From positions 1 through 13,244 of the forward strand of contig NZ_CAKUCL010000197.1 in assembly GCF_934643405.1 (NCBI RefSeq): DNA of 13,244 bases, given 5' to 3'. Position numbers and translations under genes: made by a program. Origin of the DNA: an uncultured Actinoplanes sp. Its GTDB lineage: Bacteria; Actinomycetota; Actinomycetes; Mycobacteriales; Micromonosporaceae. The notes below the pieces were generated by a model, which was not told where the DNA came from, did not search any database, and worked only from the letters and a program-made list of their open reading frames with translations. Below, in pieces: positions 5,745 through 12,146 of this stretch. Each line of letters starts with the position of its first letter. The first letter of the stretch is position 1.

Positions 5745-6622
5745 TAGCGAGAAGACCGCGGGAGGTTCATGGACGCGAGGCGGTCAGGGTCGGTGACGGA
5801 AATCATCTCGACGATGCGGCCATCGACCACGGTGCACGCCATGACGCCCACCGGCTTGCCTGCCCGGTCCGACACCACGAACCCCGGCTCGCCGTTGACC
5901 AGCACCGGCGAAGTGCTCACCTGAGCCTTGGCCCCGCGCACGGCACGGGAGGCGACCTCGGTCGCTCCCCGCCTGACGACGACGCCACGCCCGCTGTACG
6001 CGCGCCACGTCACGTCCGGGTCGAGCACCCGCAGCAGCCCGTCGAAGTCTCCGTGCCGGGATGCCGCAAGAAACGCGTCGACCACCGCACGCTGTCGTTT
6101 CGGTTCCTCGGCGGCGCGGGGCCTGTCCTGTATCTTCCGACGGGCCCGGTGGGCGAGCATCTTGGTGGCGTCGGGGGACCGGTCGATGATCGGGGCGATG
6201 TCCTGGAACGGCACCGCGAACATGTCGTGCAGCACGAATGCCAGGCGCTCCGAGGGGCCGAGGGTGTCGAGGACCACCATCAGCGCCAGTCCCACCGAAT
6301 TGGTGAGCAGGGCGTTCTCCTCGGGCGTATCGCCGGTGTCCGCGGCCACGAGCAGCTCAGGCAGCTGGTCGTACGGCGTCTCGGGCCGCGCCGTACGAGA
6401 GCGCAGAATGTCGATGCAGAGCCGGCCGACCACGGTGGTCAGCCAGCCGGCGAGGTTGTCGATCGTGGCCGGCTCCTGGCGTGCCAGCCGCAGCCACGCC
6501 TCCTGCACCGCGTCCTCGGCGTCCGTACGGGAACCGAGCATCCGGTAGGCCACCGCCACCAGCCGCTCGCGCTGAGCCTCGAAGGCTTGCGCGACGGCTT
6601 CGTGCGCGTCTGATCCGGCCAT
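5744..6622 (-). CDS. ECF sigma factor with C-terminal SnoaL-like domain, paralogue of the first, 292 aa
   Basis: Same layout as the neighbouring sigma factor: region 2 (MLGSRTDAEDAVQEAWLRL, WLTTVVGRLCIDILRSR), region 4 (TLGPSERLAFVLHDMFAVPF, DATKMLAHRARRKIQ) and a SnoaL-like C-terminal domain (HGDFDGLLRVLDPDVTW, ending VTDPDRLASMNL). By eye about two thirds of residues match. Sigma regions and parts of the C-terminal domain are nearly identical, while the linker, the region-4 recognition helix surroundings (IAPIIDRSPDATKML versus IGEIVGTSGDAAKML) and the middle of the SnoaL domain differ. The ATG at 6622 has AGGAAGG (6636-6630) at 7 nt spacing. The OsmC-like gene ends 69 nt upstream on the same strand, but a private ECF-type promoter lies in the gap. 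Similar promoters but a different C-terminal core suggest the two factors share targets and respond to different signals; that is inference. Confidence 0.93.
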   Translation of the reverse strand: MAGSDAHEAVAQAFEAQRERLVAVAYRMLGSRTDAEDAVQEAWLRLARQEPATIDNLAGWLTTVVGRLCIDILRSRTARPETPYDQLPELLVAADTGDTPEENALLTNSVGLALMVVLDTLGPSERLAFVLHDMFAVPFQDIAPIIDRSPDATKMLAHRARRKIQDRPRAAEEPKRQRAVVDAFLAASRHGDFDGLLRVLDPDVTWRAYSGRGVVVRRGATEVASRAVRGAKAQVSTSPVLVNGEPGFVVSDRAGKPVGVMACTVVDGRIVEMISVTDPDRLASMNLPRSSR

Positions 6623-6659
6623 GTCGTTACCTTCCTGCAGCGCGTTGCGTCATGGATGT

Positions 6660-6686
6660 GACGAGCCGCGGAGGACCGAGGTAACG
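6660..6686 (-). promoter_or_regulatory. Putative autoregulatory ECF-type promoter of the second sigma gene
   Basis: Minus strand: CGTTACC (6686-6680), 16 nt, CGTC (6663-6660). The ATG at 6622 follows after 37 nt. From the CGTC onward the leader matches that of the first sigma gene: CGTCA-N7-GACGC, then AGGAAGGTA before the start. A perfect 10-bp inverted repeat (6623-6632 with 6679-6688) overlaps the -35 block at one end and the bases next to the start codon at the other. Confidence 0.5.
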
Positions 6687-6691
6687 ACCTG

Positions 6692-7132
6692 CTAGCCGGC
6701 TGCCGGCGGCGCGATGCGGGTGTCGACCGCAGTGCCGAGCTCGACCGTACGGGAGACGGTGCAGAGCCGGTCGTGCGACATCCGCGCCGCGCGCGGCAGC
6801 GCCTCCCGGGCCTGGTCGCCGGCGGTGCCCTCCGGGAACGTGACGCGCAGCTCGATGGCCAGATTGACCAGCCGGTTGCCGCCCGTCTCGTCCCGGATCT
6901 TGTCGCCGGTGACGTGGACGGAGAAGCTGTCCGGCTCCGCGCGCTTACTGGTGATGTAGTCGACGTCGGCGCCCGTGCAGCTGCCCAGCGCGGCGAGCAG
7001 CAGCTCCACCGGGGTGAAATCGGTACCGTCCCCGGCGCCGACGGTTATCGTGCCGCCGCGGGCGTTGCGTACCTCGTACCGGCCGAGGCTCGTCCGCTCA
7101 AGGGTCACCGAGCGCAGGGTGTCGTCTGCCAT
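6692..7132 (-). CDS. OsmC-family protein (146 aa)
   Basis: OsmC/Ohr-family proteins are thiol-dependent peroxidases that reduce organic hydroperoxides in the cytosol; many members remain uncharacterised. Family marks seen: TDFTPVELLLAALGSCTGADVDY (residues 38-60) with Cys52, and the second conserved cysteine Cys124 in HDRLCTVSRT, giving the expected cysteine pair. The HDRLCTVSRTVE ending is closer to the broad OsmC branch than to Ohr. The start MADDTLRSVTLERT at 7132 is preferred over a GTG 12 codons upstream because family similarity begins there; a TAGGTT -10-like hexamer 7 nt before the ATG suggests a leaderless transcript, although no -35 is recognisable. It lies 69 nt upstream of the second sigma gene on the same strand. 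A role in peroxide or electrophile detoxification linked to the sigma module fits the position but is inferred. Confidence 0.9.
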   Translation of the reverse strand: MADDTLRSVTLERTSLGRYEVRNARGGTITVGAGDGTDFTPVELLLAALGSCTGADVDYITSKRAEPDSFSVHVTGDKIRDETGGNRLVNLAIELRVTFPEGTAGDQAREALPRAARMSHDRLCTVSRTVELGTAVDTRIAPPAAG

Positions 7133-7190
7133 GCCGGCAAACCTATCCCAGAAGATCGCAGCTACCACTCACGCGCGCGCCCCCAGCAGC

Positions 7191-7526
7191 ATGGGTGTGA
7201 TCGGTGTCGCCGGCGTACTCATCTCCGGTCCGAACATGATCCACCTGGTCTCACGGACCGCGACCCAGGGCCGGCGGGCGGCCCTGACCTCGCTCGCCGG
7301 GGTCCGCCCGGGGCAGCGTCGCTGCGCAGAGCCTCACGCGCGGCCTGGTACGGATCACCATCGCGATCACGGTGAACGGCCTGATCGCGATGTCCGCGGG
7401 GCCGAGCTCCCGGTTCCTCCGCGACCGGCCGGGCTGGTCGAGAGCGCAGCGCTACTTCTCGGCGTCGGTGTTGCTGCCGCGAGGACGTCCACGACCTGCC
7501 TGGTCGCGTGGCGTCTCGCGGTCCGG
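7191..7526 (+). pseudogene. Decayed LysE-family exporter remnant
   Basis: Two pieces of a LysE-type amino acid/metabolite exporter (about 205 residues when intact) are readable in different frames. The first, from ATG 7191, reads VLISGPNMIHLVSRTATQG followed by RRAALTSLAGV. This matches the early GPNM-x-x-LVSR-x-x-xQGRRAGLxSLxGV segment of one LysE branch. The second, from about 7330 in another frame, reads ITIAITVNGLIAMSAGPSSR then FLRDRPGWSRAQRYF, matching the C-terminal TVNxLxAxxAGxxARFLxxRPxWLRxQR segment. A third frame gives TCLVAWRLAVR, resembling the final helix. Roughly 100 internal residues and the extreme N-terminus are missing, so the gene cannot be functional. No transposon end is visible at the junction (about 7305-7330). 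Confidence 0.72.
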
Positions 7527-7534
7527 TGCGCCGC

Positions 7535-7562
7535 CGCGGCCCCCGGGTATCCGAGGGCCGCG
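7535..7562 (-). terminator. Hairpin terminator downstream of the M1 peptidase gene
   Basis: CGCGGCCC (7535-7542) pairs with GGGCCGCG (7555-7562), an 8-bp stem. After a one-base mismatch, an inner CGG-GTAT-CCG (7544-7553) extends the hairpin and gives a tetraloop. It lies 32 nt beyond the stop of the minus-strand peptidase gene and also just beyond the LysE remnant. Confidence 0.65.
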
Positions 7563-7594
7563 CGCGAGGCGGCGAACCACCGCTTGCGCCGCTG

Positions 7595-9013
7595 TTACGG
7601 GTGGGCCGGCTTCGACGCTGTGTAGAGCCATGCGGTGAAGAACGCGCCGAGGTCCCGGCCCGAGATGCGCTCGGCGTGGGCGATGAACTCCTTCGTGGTC
7701 ACGTTGCCGTTGCGGTGAATCTGGGCCCAGGAACGCAGGATGCGGAAGAACGCCTTGTCGCCGACGGTCAGTCGCAGGGCGTGCAGCGTCATGGCGCCGC
7801 GGTTGTAGACCGCGCCGATGAAGAGGTTCGGAGCTCCCGGGTCGGCGACCTTGGACTGCCACAGCGACCCGATGGCCGGGGTGGCGTACAGCCGCTCGAA
7901 GTTCTGCTGTGCGGTGTCGCGGCCCTCGTGCTCGCTCCAGAGCCACTCGGCGTAGGACGCGAAACCCTCGTTCAGCCAGATGTCGCGCCAGCGATCCAGC
8001 GAGACGCTGTCGCCGTACCACTGGTGAGCCAGCTCGTGGACCACGACGCTGTCGCCGTCCTCCTGCGTGTCGAAGTCCTGCGGCGTGTAGATCGGACGGC
8101 CCTGATTCTCCAGCGCGTAGCCCCACTCGCCGTCGGCGTCCACGATGCCGCCGGCCGCGCGGAACGGGTACCGCCCGAAGTAGCCCGACAGGAAGCGGAG
8201 GATCTCCGGCTCGCGGGCGAACGACTTGGCCACCCGGGCGTACGTCTCCGCGGGCAACGCCGGATCGATCGCGTCCAGGAACCGGATCCCGTCGCGCTGG
8301 TAGGACGTCACGTCGAATCTGCCGATCGCCGCCATGGCGAGGTATGTCGCCATCGGTTCCCGCTGCTCCCAGCGCCACGTCGTCCAGCCGTGGGCGGTCG
8401 AGCGGCCGGCCGGGAGGCCGTTGGAGATGGCCTGGAGATTCTGGGGGACGGTCAGCGAGATCGAGAAGGAGGCCTTGTCGCTCGGGTGGTCGTTCGACGG
8501 GTACCAGGCCTGCGCGACGTCCGGCTCGCCGAGGATCACCACGCCGTCGTCGGTCGTGAAAGCGCCGCCGTCGCCGAGGTCCGGATCCCGGATCACCTTG
8601 GGGACGCCGTCGTAGACGATCCGGGTCTCGAAGGAGTGTCCCTTGCGCAGTGATCGGGTCGGCGTCACGGTCACCTCGGTGCCGTCGCGGTTCCACCTCG
8701 CCGCGCGGCCGTCCACCATGACCGATCGGATGGTCAGCCCGTCAAGGTCGAGATTGAACGCCGACAGATGTTGCGTCGCCAGGGCTTCGATCTCCACCAC
8801 GCCGGCCAGCGCGTCGGTGGCCGGCGCGTACCTGATCGCGAGGTCGTAGTGCTTGACGTCGTAGCCGCCGTTGCCGTCCAGCGGATAGTAGGGATCGCCC
8901 GCGCCGGTCGCTCCCGGCACCGCGGGCGACCAGGACGCACTGGCCGGCGTGCCGGCGAGCACAACGGACGTCGACATCGTGAGGACCAGAGCAAGGGCCA
9001 GCTTCCGCACCAT
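7595..9013 (-). CDS. Secreted M1-family zinc metallopeptidase (aminopeptidase N-like), 472 aa
   Basis: Gluzincin of peptidase family M1, which removes N-terminal residues from peptides. The zinc site is complete: HELAHQW at residues 326-332 (His326, Glu327, His330) and the third ligand Glu349 in NEGFASYAEWLW, 18 residues after the second His. The substrate-anchoring GxMEN motif appears as GYALEN (298-303), with Leu in place of Met. The N-terminus has Lys/Arg, a hydrophobic run and ASA before SWSP, a signal peptide cleaved near residue 27, so the enzyme is exported. At 472 residues it has the N-terminal beta domain and catalytic domain but lacks the large C-terminal helical domain of PepN; this short form is common among actinobacterial secreted M1 peptidases. 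ATG at 9013 follows a TAGCTT hexamer by 6 nt and has no ribosome-binding site close to it, again suggesting a leaderless message. It is divergent from the PhzF-family gene, with 111 nt between the starts. Confidence 0.93.
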   Translation of the reverse strand: MVRKLALALVLTMSTSVVLAGTPASASWSPAVPGATGAGDPYYPLDGNGGYDVKHYDLAIRYAPATDALAGVVEIEALATQHLSAFNLDLDGLTIRSVMVDGRAARWNRDGTEVTVTPTRSLRKGHSFETRIVYDGVPKVIRDPDLGDGGAFTTDDGVVILGEPDVAQAWYPSNDHPSDKASFSISLTVPQNLQAISNGLPAGRSTAHGWTTWRWEQREPMATYLAMAAIGRFDVTSYQRDGIRFLDAIDPALPAETYARVAKSFAREPEILRFLSGYFGRYPFRAAGGIVDADGEWGYALENQGRPIYTPQDFDTQEDGDSVVVHELAHQWYGDSVSLDRWRDIWLNEGFASYAEWLWSEHEGRDTAQQNFERLYATPAIGSLWQSKVADPGAPNLFIGAVYNRGAMTLHALRLTVGDKAFFRILRSWAQIHRNGNVTTKEFIAHAERISGRDLGAFFTAWLYTASKPAHP

Positions 9014-9112
9014 GGGAACAAGCTATCGGTCCCGGCCGATGGACGCATCATGCGATCGAACTCCTTCTCCCGGCCGACTGGCAAACCCGTGCCCGGTGCC
9101 GCGGGCGCCGGT

Positions 9113-9118
9113 TAGAGT
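9113..9118 (+). promoter_or_regulatory. Putative leaderless -10 element of the PhzF-family gene
   Basis: TAGAGT at 9113-9118 lies 6 nt before the GTG start at 9125, the TANNNT-to-start distance typical of leaderless actinobacterial transcripts. No ribosome-binding site is visible and no clear -35 box was found, so support is moderate. Confidence 0.42.
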
Positions 9119-9124
9119 CGCTCG

Positions 9125-9994
9125 GTGAACACGGTGTCCTTCGCGTTGGTGGATGTCTTCTCCGACCGGCCGCTGGCCGGGAACCCGTTGGCGGTGGTGC
9201 CCGACGCCGATCACCTGGACGACGCGGTGATGCCGCTGATCGCCCGGGAGTTCAACCAGTCCGAGACCACCTTTCTGGTCGCGCCCACGATGGCCGGCGC
9301 CGCGCATCGGTTGCGCTCCTTCACGCCGGCCGGTGTCGAGGTGTTCGGCGCCGGTCACAACGCGCTCGGCGCGTGGTGGTGGCTGGCTGACCACGACCGC
9401 CTGGACCGGCCGGGCGTCTGGCAGCAACAGCTGGGAAACGTGGTGCTGCCGGTCGAGGTGGGCCCGGGCCGGATCGCCATGCGCCAGGAACCGGCCCGGT
9501 ACGGGGAGATCGTGGACGCTGCTCCGCTCGCGGCCGCGCTCGGCGTGGATGCCGGCGCGCTGGGCGCCGCCGCGGAACTGCCGGTGGCTCAGGTGGTCGA
9601 CACCGGCGCGGCCCACCTGATGGTGGGCGTCCACGACCGTACGGCAGTGGACTCGGCGTCTCCCGACACCTCAGCATTGCGATCCCTTCTGCTGGCCGCC
9701 GGCGGTGAGGGCTGCTACCTGTACTCGCTCGACCCGACCGAGCCGGGCGCCACCGCGTACGCCCGGTTCTTCAACCCCGTCGCCGGCATCGCCGAGGATC
9801 CGGCCACCGGCACCGCCGCGGGCCCGTTGGCGTGCCTGCTGCACCGGCACGGTGCCGCCGGCGAGACCGTCGTGATCACCCAGGGCCATCGCCTCGGCCG
9901 GCCCTCGCGGCTCGAAGTCCGGCTGGACGATGTCACGCCGGTGCTGTCCGGGCGTGCGGTGCTGAGCGCGACCGGCACCTTGCGGCTGCCCTGA
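9125..9994 (+). CDS. PhzF-family isomerase/epimerase-like protein (289 aa)
   Basis: Members of this family have a diaminopimelate-epimerase-like fold; PhzF itself isomerises trans-2,3-dihydro-3-hydroxyanthranilate in phenazine synthesis, but most homologues have unknown substrates. Seen here: ALVDVFSDRPLAGNPLAVV (7-25), the catalytic Glu47 in NQSETTF, FTPAGVEVFGAGHNALGA (66-83, matching the FTPxxEVxxCGHATLA segment, with Ala-Gly in place of Cys-Gly), and GIAEDPATGTAAGPLA near 221-236, the second phosphate-like loop. Length is normal for the family. The GTG start at 9125 follows a TAGAGT hexamer by 6 nt. No phenazine genes surround it, so that pathway is not implied. It converges on the P-loop kinase gene 22 nt away; a weak GCTCC/GGAGC hairpin (9998-10017) lies between them. 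Confidence 0.9.
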   Translation: MNTVSFALVDVFSDRPLAGNPLAVVPDADHLDDAVMPLIAREFNQSETTFLVAPTMAGAAHRLRSFTPAGVEVFGAGHNALGAWWWLADHDRLDRPGVWQQQLGNVVLPVEVGPGRIAMRQEPARYGEIVDAAPLAAALGVDAGALGAAAELPVAQVVDTGAAHLMVGVHDRTAVDSASPDTSALRSLLLAAGGEGCYLYSLDPTEPGATAYARFFNPVAGIAEDPATGTAAGPLACLLHRHGAAGETVVITQGHRLGRPSRLEVRLDDVTPVLSGRAVLSATGTLRLP

Positions 9995-10016
9995 ACGGCT
10001 CCGGCCATCCGTGGAG

Positions 10017-10703
10017 CTACGCCCGCCCGCGGCCCGGACGGGTCTCCCACACCGGCCGGTGCGGCTCGTCGTTGTGCACGATGATGTCGACCTGATCGAC
10101 CGGCCCGACCATGGCGAAGTACAACTGCTGGGCGGGGAGGTAACGCTCGCGCCAGCGCCGTTCCACCTCGGCCCCGGACGACCTCCGGCGTTCTCGGATC
10201 ACGGCACGTTCCACCGTCTTCTCGGGCGCGGCCGACACGAAGACGCGCAGGTCCCAGCGGTCAATGAGTTCCGGGCGCATGAGGAAGACGCCGTCGAAGA
10301 TCAGTACGGCGTCGGCGGGGGCGGTCCTGGCCGGCGGGGACACCGCAGTATCGGTGGGGTGGTCGTAGACCGCGTGCCGGAAGCGTCGATCCCCGCCGGG
10401 GCCGAGCGGATCGAGCAGAACCCGGTTCAGCGCGTCGTGGTCGTGGGCGTCGAAGTAGCAGCCTTCGGCCGAGTATTCGCCGCGCGGGTAGCGCTGTGCC
10501 CGGGGGACGAGGAAATCGTCGATCGTCGCGCGGACGACGTGGCGGCCCTCCGCGCGCAGGACGACGGCCAGCTCGTCGGCGAGCGTGGTCTTGCCCGAGG
10601 CGGGCGGTCCGTCCACGGCAACCCGAGCCGGGTGAGCGACGGTGACGGCGTTGACCGCCTCAGCCAGCCGGCCGATCACCTCGTCGCGGGTGCCTCGTTC
10701 CAT
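10017..10703 (-). CDS. Uridine-kinase-like P-loop nucleoside/phosphate kinase (228 aa)
   Basis: A P-loop NTPase of the uridine kinase/phosphoribulokinase-like group. The Walker A motif DGPPASGKTT lies at residues 31-40, IDDF at 61-64 is the substrate-side acidic loop, then YFDAHDHDALNRVLLDPLGPGG, the strand IFDGVFLMRPEL (Walker B-like Asp), and a C-terminal RYLPAQQLYF helix followed by VDIIVHNDEPHRP. These match actinobacterial proteins labelled uridine kinase or uncharacterised P-loop kinase; the true substrate is unknown. I choose ATG 10703 because similarity to the family begins with the helix before the Walker A motif; the frame stays open upstream, but that stretch has no family features. 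A GGACGG sequence just upstream may be the ribosome-binding site. It is convergent with the PhzF-family gene, and 133 nt with nothing recognisable separate it from the diguanylate cyclase remnant behind it. Confidence 0.87.
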   Translation of the reverse strand: MERGTRDEVIGRLAEAVNAVTVAHPARVAVDGPPASGKTTLADELAVVLRAEGRHVVRATIDDFLVPRAQRYPRGEYSAEGCYFDAHDHDALNRVLLDPLGPGGDRRFRHAVYDHPTDTAVSPPARTAPADAVLIFDGVFLMRPELIDRWDLRVFVSAAPEKTVERAVIRERRRSSGAEVERRWRERYLPAQQLYFAMVGPVDQVDIIVHNDEPHRPVWETRPGRGRA

Positions 10704-10836
10704 GTCCGTCCATTCTCGGGTGGACCGATGAGGGGTCGGCGCGCGTCCATCCTTCCATGGGCTCTGTACGGGTGCGATCGTTGGCTGGGCCGGGCCTCGT
10801 CGTCGGGCGACGCCGCCCAGGTGAAGATCCGCGTGC

Positions 10837-11840
10837 TCAACGGCTCCCGGACGGCCGGGGTGAATCAGTCGCGGGCTCAGCTCGGCGGCCCGGCACCACG
10901 TCCGCGGCGCGCAGGATGTCGCCCGCGTCCAGGTCCGCACCGTCGGTGAGGCTGATCCCGACGGACGCGCCGACGAGCACCGAGTGCTGAGCGATCGGGA
11001 CCGGCTCGGTGATGGCGCGGATCAACCGGGCGAGCTGCCCGGCGGCGGTCTCGTCGACGTCCTCGGCGATCACGACGAACTCGTCACCGCCGAGGCGGCA
11101 GACCGTGTCCCCGGTACGCACGTTGGCCGTGAGCCGGCCCGCGATCTCCTGCAGCAGGGTGTCGCCCGCGGCGTGGCCGAGCGTGTCGTTGACGGCCTTG
11201 ACGTCGTCCAGGTCGATGAGCAGCAGCGCGACGCGGGTCTCCCGACGGCGGCACAGTGCCAGCGCCGCACGGATCCGCTCGCCGCTGCCTTCGCGGGCTG
11301 TGAGCTGCTCGCGCACTGATAGACGGCACCGGCCAGCGCCACCAGCGGCGCGAGCATCCCGAGCTCCACGGCCAGCGCGCTCAGCGTGCGGTTCGAGGCC
11401 GGCACCGAACCGCACAACACGGTGATCGCGACGGACGCGCCGAAGCACATCAGGGCCCGCCGGCCGATCACGCCGGCACCGACGTAGGCGATCTTCAGGA
11501 CGGCGAAGCCGGTGACCAGGGTCAGCACGGGTTGCAGGAGTGCCTGCAACAGCGCGGTGAGTCCGGCCTCCGGTGTCCAGCCGAGGCTCACGCTGAAGTA
11601 CCAGATGAAGACGGCGCTGCCGAGCAGCACGATGCCGGCGTCCATGCCGACGGTGATGCGCTCGCCGCGCGTGCGGGCCGTCGTCGGGTACTGGTACATC
11701 GCGATGATCGTCAGCAGTCCCGCGATCGGGAACATCACGTCCGTACCCAGCCCGGCGACCGGTCCACCGAGGTCCAGGCGTGCCGGCAGGGTGACGAGAT
11801 CGAACCCCATGCCGACGCCGTACGTGCACATCGCCCACAC
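10837..11840 (-). pseudogene. Frameshifted, C-terminally truncated membrane diguanylate cyclase (GGDEF)
   Basis: An intact relative would be a membrane-anchored enzyme making cyclic di-GMP. The first part (11840 to about 11316) encodes a sensor region with about five hydrophobic helices (VMFPIAGLLTIIAMYQYP, AGIVLLGSAVFIWYFSVSLG, ALMCFGASVAITVLCGSV, LAVELGMLAPLVALAGAVYQ). The reading then continues in another frame with REQLTAREGSGERIRAALAL and a GGDEF domain: LLIDLDDVKAVNDTLGHAAGD, the inhibitory-site motif RTGD, and RLGGDEFVVIAED. The shift is at 11314-11318; inserting one base would join YQ to xREQL smoothly. A second lesion is at the 3' end: after GDILRAAD the expected AMYxAKxxGKG ending is replaced by an unrelated tail stopping at 10837. 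The 5' end is also uncertain, since the frame is open above 11840 and a helix (FWSATVWAMCTYGVGMG) seems to begin upstream. One lesion alone could be a sequencing error; two suggest a real pseudogene. Confidence 0.75.
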
Positions 11841-12146
11841 CGTCGCGCTCCAGAACCGAGCGGTGGCCCGGGCAGTCCGGGCAGGAGCGCAGTGCCGCGG
11901 AACGCCGGACCCCTCCCAGACCGTTGCGGCCCGGTCATGCCGGCCACGTTCCCGATGGGAGCCCTATCGGCAGGTGACCGCGCCACCTGAACAGGCGCGA
12001 GGAACGGCAATTCCGAGGCGCTCGCTACTTTCGTCAGAACCCCGATGCGTGAGGCGATTCTCTGCGAAGGTGGTCCGGTGAGTGCGCGGACACGACCCTC
12101 GCGATCCGCATTTGTTTCCCACCAGCAAAGATCGAGGTCCGAAGAA
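11841..12146. other. Intergenic region upstream of the cutinase gene, no gene recognised
   Basis: About 300 nt between the divergent cyclase remnant and cutinase gene. Open frames run through it on both strands, but none shows family features. The part nearest 11841 may hold the lost 5' end of the cyclase gene. The part from about 12000 to 12146 is less GC-rich (for example ATTTGTTTCC near 12112) and should contain the cutinase promoter. I cannot point to a convincing -35/-10 pair. Confidence 0.5.

Noticed and set aside
9125..9994. Phenazine biosynthesis cluster suggested by the PhzF-family gene
   Set aside because: No other phz-type gene is present in the window, and most PhzF-like proteins are unrelated to phenazines.
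11314..11318. Programmed -1 frameshift in the cyclase gene
   Set aside because: There is no slippery heptamer and no evident downstream stimulatory structure, and the gene also has an unrelated 3' end, so decay or a sequencing error is simpler.
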